From Mycoplasmataceae bacterium (GTDB lineage: Bacteria > Bacillota_I > Bacilli_A > Mycoplasmatales > Mycoplasmoidaceae), in NCBI GenBank assembly GCA_031278855.1, contig JAITJR010000073.1, positions 1-7,345 of the forward strand: 7,345 nt of DNA, given 5' to 3'. The position numbers and the translations under genes are program-made. How positions within the stretch are numbered: position 1 is the stretch's first letter; each line of letters starts with the position of its first letter. This document shows positions 1 through 6,569 of the stretch, piece by piece. The notes beneath the pieces are model-generated. The model searched no databases, was not told the DNA's origin, and saw nothing but the letters and a program-made list of their open reading frames with translations.

Positions 1-1539
1 AGAATCACTATCGTCTCTATATATGTTTTTTAAATCTAATGTACCACCGCGATCAGTTCTATCAAGATTAGTAGGAACTGTTTTGACACTTGATCCAGGT
101 TGATTTTCATCGGTTTGATTTTTAAATAAAAAGTTTTTTAAAATATGTGTAGTATCGGGAAAGAATGATTTATCTGTACCAGATGATGTTGAGTAATATA
201 CAGGCATAGTATTCGTATAATAACTACTTTCTGTTGTCTTTGTTTCATATAAATAGTACATATCAAGAATGGGAGCGATATAAGTTTCATATGGCGTATC
301 ATCGGTGCCAGTATTTGATGATTGGTTAATGAGAGCTAAAGTAGTATCGTTTTTAGCACTATAGTCCATGTCAATCGGAATATCAACTAAACCTAAAGCA
401 GAAGAACCTTGACCGTCGACGCCTCGGTTGTCTAAAAACTGGTTGCCTGCATTAAATGCTGCGGCAAAAGCTCTAAATTGATCTTCAGGACCTGTTGCAC
501 TTGTAGGAGTTGGACTAACTTCGCCGAAATAAGGAAAAGCATAACTTGGTGTGGAAAGTAAACCTGGAGTTGGGGCAGGATCATCACCCGCTTTATCTTT
601 GTCGGTACTACTTTTTTTAGCGGTCGAACCACCATCATTAATTTCGGCATTATTATAAATGTCTTTTAAATCAGTTTTACCAGCTGGCAAGGAATAATTC
701 CATAATACATATCCTGTTGACAACGGTCTAACGTTTTTGGTGTATTCTTCAAAAGCCATTTGTTGAATTAACGCATATGATTTATCTTGATCTTGACTAC
801 TAGAGGTGTAACTTTTATTAGCGGTCGCATAAAAGTTAATCGTTGGCCATCAATCAGGATTTAAAACATCAGCACTACTTGCGCTCGAAATCGTACCACT
901 ACCTAATAAATCAGTAATTTTTGATCCAGAGATGTTGTAATCAACTGGATGGTTAAAATCTACTAAATAATTACCGTTATTATCTTCTACATAAAAATTT
1001 TTGTTTAAACTCGCATCTCTTTGAGGAATTGCTAAATAATTATTTTTGGTAATCTCGGTAACAAAATAATCACGAATCTTACTATATCATTGGCTTTGTT
1101 CTCACTTAGCTTTGGTACCACCAACAGGATTTAAGGTTTCGTTTTGAAAATAATATTTTCAATTGGAAAGGTGGGCATTCTTCGCAGCTTGAATTTTATT
1201 ATCTCAGTCATCACTGATGTCTTTTTTTCATTGTTTCTTATCATTATCAATCGTAGCGATACCAGTAAGACTATCAAATCAACCCTTTAAAATTTTATTT
1301 ACCACTGACGTTTTAAAAGCATCTGTGGCGGTTTTATCGGTTAATGCAATATTAATTTCATGTTGCAAATCAAAACTATTATTACCGATACTATCAGCAA
1401 ACTTGCTATCATCACCTAATGACACCATATTATTAAGAATATCTTTACTAACACCACTACAAGAAGTGATTAATGTAGTTGCTACTGAACCAACAGCAGT
1501 TAGTGTTAATAATGAAAATAATATTTTTCTAAGTCTCAT
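1..1539 (-). CDS. Large surface lipoprotein, N-terminal 513 codons (C-terminus outside window)
   Basis: The reading frame runs from ATG at 1539-1537 to the left edge with no TAA or TAG when UGA is read as Trp. At least seven Trp are encoded by TGA, the first at 1281-1279; at 852-847 a TGA and a TGG Trp stand side by side. The N-terminus is a lipoprotein signal peptide: basic MRLRK, a hydrophobic stretch at about residues 6-24, and a lipobox ITSC with the lipidated Cys at residue 27 (1461-1459), so the mature protein should be anchored to the outer face of the single membrane. The mature part is polar and rich in D, N, S, T and Y. Residues about 85-160 hold regularly spaced Trp and a GGT motif, and a charged and Pro-rich linker (lysine/aspartate then PAPTPG) lies near 575-625. 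I do not recognise the family. The Trp-rich segment is reminiscent of SurA-N-like regions in some large Mollicute lipoproteins, but that is only an impression. It is divergent from the suf operon. Confidence 0.88.
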
Positions 1540-1543
1540 GTTA

Positions 1544-1551
1544 TCCTACCT
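1544..1551 (-). promoter_or_regulatory. Ribosome binding site of the lipoprotein gene
   Basis: On the minus strand AGGTAGGA lies 4 nt before the ATG at 1539-1537. The nearer AGGA is rather close, and the upstream AGG lies at about 9 nt, a more normal distance. It supports the ATG chosen, which also gives a complete lipoprotein signal peptide. Confidence 0.55.
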
Positions 1552-1573
1552 ATAAGTGTTTAAATGACTCCAT

Positions 1574-1585
1574 ATTATATATAAT
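1574..1585. promoter_or_regulatory. Palindromic divergent promoter core (back-to-back -10 boxes)
   Basis: ATTATATATAAT is a perfect 12-bp palindrome. It contains TATAAT on the plus strand (1580-1585, towards sufC) and TATAAT on the minus strand (1579-1574, towards the lipoprotein). Transcription starting about 7 nt past each box would leave leaders of roughly 25-27 nt to both chosen start codons, a symmetric arrangement. No good -35 is visible: TTTAAA at 1559-1564 with a 15-bp spacer is the best on the plus side, and only weak candidates exist on the minus side. Promoter activity is inferred from sequence. Confidence 0.5.
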
Positions 1586-1616
1586 GATTAATACTATATC
1601 GGCAAAATATTTAAGT

Positions 1617-2411
1617 ATGGCAAGTAGCTTTAAAATTAAGAATCTCACGACAACTTTTGACAAAAAGAAGATTTTAACCAGTGCATCTTTTACAGCCCAG
1701 CAAGGTGACATCATTGCTATTTTAGGTCCCAATGGTGCTGGCAAGTCCACCTTACTCAAAGCAATTATGCATCATTTCCAAGTACAAATTGAAAGTGGTC
1801 AAATTATTTTTAATAAACAAGACATTACCAACTGATCGACTGACAAAATCGCTAAACTTGGGGTGTTTTACGCCACACAAAATCCAACGGAACTAGACGG
1901 AGTGCAATTACTAGAATTTTTCAAGGTCATTTCCAATGAAAACAGTCCCGAAAAAATTGGATTTTACCAATTGTATGCCAAGATAACTGATTTACTAAAA
2001 TCATTAGGGTTACCCAATGAAATTTTAACTAGAAATGTAAATGTAGGTTTTTCTGGCGGACAAAAGAAGAAAAATGAAATATTACAATCAGAACTATTCA
2101 ACCCTAAGTTAATTTTATTAGATGAAATTGATTCAGGGTTAGACTTTGATGCCATTAAATTAATCGCTCATTTCATTACTAGAAATGCAAAAAAACGTAT
2201 CACGATCATTGTGACGCACCACCTTGAATTTCTCCAACAAATTAAACCAAATAGAGTAATCGTTTTAATCAATGGTAAAATTGTAAAAATAGGTGATATC
2301 ACTTTAGCAACTGAAATTGAGAAAAATGGCTACAAACAATATATCAAAGGCGTCAGCAAACATCAAGAGTTTGATATTGTTGATCCGTATCTATCATGTC
2401 ACAAACAATAA
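1617..2411 (+). CDS. sufC: SufC, Fe-S cluster assembly ATPase
   Basis: This is the cytosolic ABC-type ATPase of the SufBCD scaffold, which drives the conformational change in SufB/SufD during Fe-S cluster assembly. The 264 residues show Walker A GPNGAGKST (37-45), the SufC-type signature FSGGQKKKNE (Ser at 146; most SufC have SGGE), Walker B LILLDEIDSGLD with D169-E170, and switch His201 in a THH motif. TGA at 1833-1835 is Trp73. An in-frame ATG at 1584 is rejected because it overlaps the -10 box (1580-1585) and adds 11 residues not expected in SufC. ATG 1617 gives the usual N-terminus, although its Shine-Dalgarno is weak. It is the first gene of the operon and overlaps sufD by 16 bp. Confidence 0.95.
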
Positions 2412-3037
2412 AAAGTACCACCACACAACTTATTGTTACACCTAATGCATCGCAAACCTACCAGGTTGATAACAACAAATTTTTGACGATTTATCTAGTG
2501 GACATTTTATCGAAAAATACGATGACTGACTTAGTAATTAGTCTAGCCCAAAATGCCACTTGCACACTAAATATTTATGCATTAAGTAATGGATTTACTA
2601 AGACAATTAAAATTCGTATTATTCATGCTTCAGCCACTGCTTCCCATACTACTGCAAAAGCTTTTGCTACTAATCATGGTATAGTAAAGTTGGATTTGGT
2701 TAATGTCACTGACAAAAATAGTAAAAAAGTGGTACAAAATCAATTAGTCGATGGCATTTTATTTGATAATAGTGCTCGCATTGAAGTTACCCCAGCAATG
2801 TTGATTGACACGAATATTGTTAAAGCTGCACATGCCGTTAGTATTGGTAATATTAATCCCAACCAATTATTTTACCTGATGTCACGAGGATTAAGTAAAA
2901 CGACCGCTACCATGATGATTTTAAACGGAATGTTTGATGCATTACACAAATTAGATGCTGGTCAAAATCTATATAATAAAGTAACCATAGCTTTAAAACA
3001 AATGATTGAGAAAAAATATGAAAATAACCGTAAGTAA
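2396..3037 (+). CDS. sufD: SufD, short Fe-S scaffold subunit
   Basis: SufD partners SufB and SufC in the scaffold complex. This protein has only 213 residues, about half of a typical SufD of roughly 400-430. What remains is the C-terminal part: the beta-helix core followed by the diagnostic segment with VKAAHAVSIG (conserved His146) and QLFYLMSRGL, then a helical tail. The large N-terminal region usual in SufD is missing. The start lies inside sufC with no alternative upstream in this frame that would restore it, and the frame is intact, so this looks like natural reduction rather than a broken gene. At the position of the Cys near this His in E. coli SufD there is Ala, as I recall for Gram-positive SufD. 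No Shine-Dalgarno is visible before ATG 2396, so translation is probably coupled to sufC. It contains no Trp. Confidence 0.88.
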   Translation: MSQTIKSTTTQLIVTPNASQTYQVDNNKFLTIYLVDILSKNTMTDLVISLAQNATCTLNIYALSNGFTKTIKIRIIHASATASHTTAKAFATNHGIVKLDLVNVTDKNSKKVVQNQLVDGILFDNSARIEVTPAMLIDTNIVKAAHAVSIGNINPNQLFYLMSRGLSKTTATMMILNGMFDALHKLDAGQNLYNKVTIALKQMIEKKYENNRK

Positions 3038-4241
3038 AAATATTAAACAAGATTTCCCGTGATTTAAAAAAAATCCTGGCTGAACTTACCTTGATAATTC
3101 CGCTACAGCCTTAAAACCTAAATGTGTGATTGATAGTATTGTAAATTATTATGAACAATGGTCGGCTAATCCTCATAATAGTGATTCACAACTAACTTAT
3201 CATATTTCAGAATTAATTGATGTAACTAGAAGTAAACTAGCGAAGTTAATTAATGCTAATAAAAATGAGATCATTTTTACTAGCGGAGCAACTGAAAGCC
3301 TAAACCTTGTAACTAACGGGTTAGCTCCACAATTTAAGAAGGAAGACGAAATCATTATCACATCTGGTGAGCACACTAGTAATTTACTACCTTGGATTGC
3401 CCTAGCTAAAGTTAAACACTGTAAGTTAATCTATGCCAATAATCCTGATGAAATACCAACCGAACAAGCGATTATTAAAAAAGTTACTAAAAAAACCAAG
3501 GTAATTGCTTTTGCTAATATTTCTAATCTGATTGGTTACGAATTAAATGCAGCTTTAATTAGTCAACAGGCTAAACAAATTAACCCGAAAATACTCATTG
3601 TTTGTGATGCCACCCAAATGTTACCCCATAAATTAATTGATGTTAAAAAATGTAATATTGATTTTTTAGTAGCGAGTGCTCATAAAATGTGTGGGGCAAC
3701 AGGGATTGGCATGCTTTACATGAAAGCGATGTATTTTAATCAATTGCATCCTTTACGCTTGGGTGGGGGCATGAATAATGATGTCAGTTGTCGCGATTTT
3801 ACTTATGCTAATGGACCAGATAAATTTGAAGGCGGTTCCCCACATAGTGCTGGAATTATCAGTTGGGCTACGGCAATTGATTATTTAAATGCTTTGGGAT
3901 GAAAAAAAATTCATCAGCACGAGTTAAAATTAAAACAATACATCAACCAAAAATTAAGTTCATTAAAAAACGTTGAATTAATCAATCCACAAACCATTTA
4001 CCCCATTGTCGCCTTTAATGTCAAAGGGCTTCATTCTCAAGATGTTGCTAATTACTTAGGCCATAAGAAAATCATTGTTCGTAGTGGTTTATCGTGTGCG
4101 AAGTTAAGTGATAAAATGATTAAAACAGCTGGAGCAGTGCGGGCATCGTTTTATTTCTACAATGATTTTCATGATGTGGATGTGTTGGTAAAAACATTGC
4201 AAAATTTAAAGAAAGAAGATGTAATCAAACATGTCGTTTAA
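3018..4241 (+). CDS. sufS: SufS, cysteine desulfurase
   Basis: SufS is a PLP-dependent enzyme that takes sulfur from L-cysteine as a persulfide for Fe-S assembly, releasing alanine. Read with UGA as Trp it has 407 residues, the normal length. The N-terminus has a typical DFPW...YLDNSAT block. FTSGATESLNL binds the cofactor phosphate, His119 (SGEH) stacks on PLP, Asp197 and Gln200 lie in CDATQ, the Schiff-base Lys is K223 in SAHKMCGATG, and the catalytic Cys is C360 in RSGLSCA. Trp codons UGA occur at 3060-3062, 3081-3083 and 3900-3902, and TGG is used too. ATG 3018 gives the full N-terminus, overlaps the end of sufD by 20 bp and is preceded by a weak GAG-containing purine stretch. A later GTG at 3126 would remove the conserved LDNSAT block and is rejected. 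Its partner is SufU, encoded next. Confidence 0.96.
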
Positions 4242-4674
4242 TGAATTGGACATCCGTCGTGAAATTATTTTAGATCATTACGAAAATCCAACTGCGAAAG
4301 TGAATGATACTTATAAATTTTCTAAGCTTTATACACGAGCTCACCGTGATTCACCATCCTGTATTGATAACTTAACAGCATATGTGAAAATTAGTAAGCA
4401 AAAAATTCAAGATGTAAAGTTTAACGGAATTGGTTGTGCTATTGCAACAGCTTCAACCGACATTATGGCAAATCTAATTCGGAATAAACATATTGATGAA
4501 GCAAACCTGTTAATTGACAATTATCTAGCGATGATTGATGGTAAAAAATACAACCGTAAACAATTAGGCGACTTATATGTCTTTGAAAATTTAAACAAAC
4601 AACTCAACCGTATTAAATGTGGTAAAGTTGGTATTGAAGCAATTCAAATGGCACTCAATCAAAATGAAAAATAA
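4231..4674 (+). CDS. sufU: SufU, zinc-dependent sulfur acceptor for SufS
   Basis: SufU is the Gram-positive sulfurtransferase of the IscU-like fold. It uses a bound zinc to swap a ligand with the SufS catalytic Cys and accept the persulfide, passing sulfur to SufBCD. The 147 residues keep the family's ligand set: Cys44 and Asp46 in SPSCIDN, Cys69 in GIGCAIA and Cys130 in RIKCGK. The first motif is normally C-G-D; here the Gly is Ile. An insertion between the second and third Cys (about residues 85-125), including the DGKKY segment, is characteristic of SufU and separates it from IscU. It overlaps sufS by 11 bp and sufB by 11 bp. A purine stretch AAAGAAAGAAG lies before the start. It contains no Trp. 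Confidence 0.93.
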   Translation: MSFNELDIRREIILDHYENPTAKVNDTYKFSKLYTRAHRDSPSCIDNLTAYVKISKQKIQDVKFNGIGCAIATASTDIMANLIRNKHIDEANLLIDNYLAMIDGKKYNRKQLGDLYVFENLNKQLNRIKCGKVGIEAIQMALNQNEK

Positions 4675-6055
4675 AGTAATTACTTCAACAGATTATCAAT
4701 ATGGTTTTAGCGACCAAAATACTAGTGTAATCTCACTAAAAAAAGGTTTATCGATTAGTGTAATTAAACAAATCTCTCGAATTAAAGCTGAACCAAAATG
4801 AATGTTAAATATTCGTTTAAAAGCATATCAAGCCTTTTTAAAATTAAAAAACCCCCGATGAGGTCCACAACTAGACTTCATTAACTTTAATGATTATATT
4901 TATTATGCTTCGCCCACCAAGACTAACACGAAATGAGAAGATGTCCCAACAAAAATTAAGGAGACTTTTAAAAAATTAAACGTCCAAGAGATGGATGCTA
5001 AATTTTTGTCAGGAACTAACAACCAATATGATTCTGAATCCATTTATCACCAAGTGATTAAAGAACTACAAGATAAAAAAGTTATATTTACTAATATTGA
5101 GACAGCGATTAAGAAATATCCCAAGTTGGTGAGACAATATTTTGGCAAATTAGTACCTTATAACGACAATAAATATGCGGCCTTAAATACAGCTGTATGA
5201 TCTGGTGGGTCTTTTATTTATGTCCCTAAGGGTGTTCAACTAACTAAACCATTACAAGCGTATTTTCGCATCAATACTAAATCAGTTGGACAATTTGAGC
5301 GCACATTAATTATTGTTGACGAAGGAGCCAAAGTACATTATACCGAAGGTTGCACCGCCCCTATTTATGATCAGAATAATTTGCATGCTGCCGTGGTAGA
5401 AGTATTTGTGGCAAAAAATGCGAAGGCTCGTTATTCCACCATTCAGAATTGATCCGATAATGTTTTAAATTTAGTTACCAAACGTTGTGTTTGTGAGACA
5501 AACGCCACCATGGAATGAATTGATGGTAATTTGGGTAGTAAACTCAACATGAAATATCCTGCAACTATTTTAAAAGGTGATTATGCTAGTGCGAAATGTA
5601 TTTCCATCGCCATTGCTCATCAAGGTGTAATTCAAGATGCTGGAGCTAAAATGATTCATGTTGGTAAAAATACTCGTAGTCAAATTATTTCCAAATCAAT
5701 TGCTCACAATGGCGGAAATGCTTCTTATCGTGGCTTGGTAAACATTACTAAAAGTGCCATTAATAGTTACGCTGAAGTGCAATGTGATACTTTAATTTTA
5801 GATTCAAATAGTAGAACCGATACCATTCCCACCGAAATTATTAGTAACCATAGTTCTTTCTTAAAACACGAGGCTAAAGTCAGTGACTTGGATAACGAAA
5901 AGCTATTTTATCTCAATTCTCGTTCAATTAATAAAGAAACGGCAAAGCATTTATTAGTGTTAGGTTTTATTGAACCATTTGTCGATGAACTACCGATGGA
6001 ATATGCAGTTGAATTAAATCGATTATTGAAAATAGATTTACAACAACAAAAATAG
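4664..6055 (+). CDS. sufB: SufB, Fe-S cluster assembly scaffold
   Basis: SufB is the scaffold subunit on which the cluster is built in the SufBCD complex. The 463 residues are full length when six internal UGA codons are read as Trp (4799, 4859, 4934, 5198, 5450 and 5516, first base). Conserved landmarks occur in order: [36 protein letters not shown]...VTKRCVC with Cys277 matching the sulfur-accepting Cys254 of E. coli Suf[20 protein letters not shown] with Cys374 matching Cys405, and KHEAKVS with His402-Glu403 matching the HE pair near 433-434. The usual QRGI after LFYL reads SRSI. The C-terminal [14 protein letters not shown] is typical. ATG 4664 lies inside sufU with no visible Shine-Dalgarno, suggesting coupled translation. 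It is the last gene of the operon. Confidence 0.96.
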
Positions 6056-6086
6056 GTAAAGTGTTACATTTGGGTTTGAAACTTAC

Positions 6087-6115
6087 AACTATTCGGTGAA
6101 TAGTTACTATTTTTT
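6087..6115 (+). terminator. Likely suf operon terminator
   Basis: AACTATTC (6087-6094) and GAATAGTT (6098-6105) form a perfect 8-bp stem with loop GGT, followed 4 nt later by six T (6110-6115). It starts 31 nt after the sufB stop. The stem is AT-rich, so strength is uncertain, but position and form fit an intrinsic terminator. Confidence 0.55.
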
Positions 6116-6137
6116 AGCTAAATATTTGATTGTTCGG
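6094..6137. repeat. Dispersed direct repeat, copy A
   Basis: This stretch begins with CGGTGAATAGTTA (6094-6106) and ends with GCTAAATAT...TTGTTCGG (6117-6137). The same words recur in copy B in the opposite order: CGGTGAATAGTTA is 285 bp further on, and the GCTAAATAT and TTGTTCGG words are about 235-237 bp further on. The two copies are not alignable as one continuous block. Confidence 0.45.
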
Positions 6138-6171
6138 CAGCAATTTACTGCGAAAAAAGGCTGATTTTTCG
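6133..6171. other. Two overlapping, mutually exclusive hairpins
   Basis: TTCGGCAG (6133-6140) can pair with CTGCGAA (6148-6154), leaving one bulged G. CGAAAAA (6151-6157) can instead pair with TTTTTCG (6165-6171). Both use CGAA at 6151-6154, so only one can form at a time. The function is unknown and this could be chance in AT-rich DNA. Confidence 0.35.
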
Positions 6172-6232
6172 GCATTTGTGTGTATGTATGGTAATGAGAA
6201 TGATTTTTTTCAGTAAATAATATTCTTATATC

Positions 6233-6254
6233 TACTTTGTAAATACTTTGTAAA
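6233..6254. repeat. 11-bp perfect tandem duplication
   Basis: TACTTTGTAAA occurs twice head to tail (6233-6243 and 6244-6254). The 11-bp period is close to one helical turn, so both copies would face the same side of the DNA. Either a binding-site pair or a recent slippage duplication would explain it. Confidence 0.7.
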
Positions 6255-6342
6255 TATCAATCATTTTTCGGATTTATAGAAATTGATAAAACCAGCTAAT
6301 TCGCCACTTTGAAATCTCATAACACAATCAGCCCATGATTTT

Positions 6343-6361
6343 TATTTAGCTTTGCTAAATA
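6343..6361. repeat. Inverted repeat TATTTAGC/GCTAAATA
   Basis: TATTTAGC (6343-6350) and GCTAAATA (6354-6361) form a perfect 8-bp stem with loop TTT. No clean T run follows directly, so it is not an obvious terminator. It shares its TTTAGC/GCTAAA core with the palindrome at 6113-6122 and the long hairpin at 6507-6541. Confidence 0.55.
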
Positions 6362-6391
6362 TGGTTGTTCGGATATGGCGGTGAATAGTTA
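6354..6391. repeat. Dispersed direct repeat, copy B
   Basis: GCTAAATAT (6354-6362), TTGTTCGG (6365-6372) and CGGTGAATAGTTA (6379-6391) repeat words of copy A at 6094-6137 in permuted order, as expected for fragments of a once tandemly repeated unit. GAATAGTT here has no upstream AACTATTC partner, so the copy A hairpin is not reproduced. Confidence 0.45.
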
Positions 6392-6421
6392 AGATTTATT
6401 TTTTTAATCAGAAAAAATTTC

Positions 6422-6427
6422 TATAAT
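6422..6427 (+). promoter_or_regulatory. Probable -10 box of the surface protein gene
   Basis: A perfect TATAAT preceded by TTTC. The expected -35 region is a T run (about 6399-6405) with no good TTGACA match. Initiation near 6434 would give a leader of about 135 nt containing the G9 tract and two hairpins. Confidence 0.45.
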
Positions 6428-6446
6428 TCTCCCATGCAATTACATA

Positions 6447-6455
6447 GGGGGGGGG
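6447..6455 (+). repeat. Homopolymeric tract of nine G
   Basis: Nine consecutive G in an AT-rich spacer, about 20 bp after the probable -10 box and 114 bp before the start codon at 6570. Long G tracts are prone to slipped-strand length change. It lies outside the coding frame, so any effect would be on transcription or leader structure. An assembly or sequencing length error at the tract is also possible. Confidence 0.9.
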
Positions 6456-6465
6456 ACAGATCTAC

Positions 6466-6482
6466 TAGTGCGATAAGCACTA
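6466..6482 (+). terminator. Small leader hairpin followed by T-rich DNA
   Basis: TAGTGC (6466-6471) pairs with GCACTA (6477-6482) around loop GATAA, and T-rich sequence with few purines follows to about 6503. It could be a weak terminator or a leader structure. Confidence 0.35.
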
Positions 6483-6506
6483 ATTTTAGTCTTTTTCTCT
6501 TTTCAC

Positions 6507-6541
6507 AAACAAGCTTTAGCTATTTTGGCTAAAGCTTGTTT
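6507..6541 (+). terminator. Strong 14-bp hairpin in the leader of the surface gene
   Basis: AAACAAGCTTTAGC (6507-6520) and GCTAAAGCTTGTTT (6528-6541) are perfectly complementary around a 7-nt loop, with T-rich 3' end. It is the most stable structure in the spacer and ends 28 nt before the ATG. As an intrinsic terminator it would stop read-through from upstream. If the gene's promoter is at 6422, it would lie inside its own leader and act as an attenuator. Confidence 0.55.
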
Positions 6542-6558
6542 TCACTATTGCTAACTTT

Positions 6559-6563
6559 AGGAG
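6559..6563 (+). promoter_or_regulatory. Strong Shine-Dalgarno of the surface protein gene
   Basis: AGGAG, 6 nt before ATG 6570. This is the best ribosome binding site in the window and fixes the start. It contrasts with the weak or absent sites in the suf genes. Confidence 0.8.
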
Positions 6564-6569
6564 TCAATC

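Larger units (their letters stand above)
6056..6569. other. Gene-free 514-bp intergenic region rich in hairpins and repeats
   Basis: No credible reading frame is seen on either strand under table 4. The region holds a terminator-like hairpin soon after sufB, two mutually exclusive hairpins, an 11-bp tandem duplication, short dispersed direct repeats, three inverted repeats built on TTTAGC/GCTAAA, a TATAAT box, a run of nine G and two hairpins in the leader of the next gene. These are listed separately. It probably contains the end of the suf transcript and the regulatory leader of the downstream surface gene. Confidence 0.7.

Noticed and set aside
432..650. Minus-strand open frame in another phase of the lipoprotein gene
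   Set aside because: It lies inside the continuous 513-codon lipoprotein frame and has repetitive composition with no start signals.
1217..1555. Plus-strand open frame opposite the lipoprotein
   Set aside because: It is the antisense shadow of the lipoprotein signal-peptide region, and its hydrophobic look comes from that; no ribosome binding site or family match.
1584..1616. Upstream in-frame ATG extending SufC by 11 residues
   Set aside because: It overlaps the -10 box at 1580-1585 and has no Shine-Dalgarno; ATG 1617 gives the family-like N-terminus.
1833..3902. Frameshifts or nonsense mutations in sufC, sufS and sufB
   Set aside because: All apparent stops are UGA codons read as Trp; the frames are continuous and full length.
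4619..4663. Upstream in-frame start extending SufB by 15 residues
   Set aside because: It is the end of sufU read in the sufB frame, and the extension is not SufB-like; ATG 4664 is the natural start.
6456..6472. Adjacent AGATCT and ACTAGT restriction-site words after the G9 tract, suggesting a cloning linker
   Set aside because: Two six-base words side by side can occur by chance, and the flanking sequence continues as normal AT-rich spacer with natural hairpins; a vector match cannot be tested here.
6056..6569. CRISPR array or tRNA in the gene-free region
   Set aside because: Repeats are short, few and irregularly spaced, and no cloverleaf with conserved tRNA bases was found.
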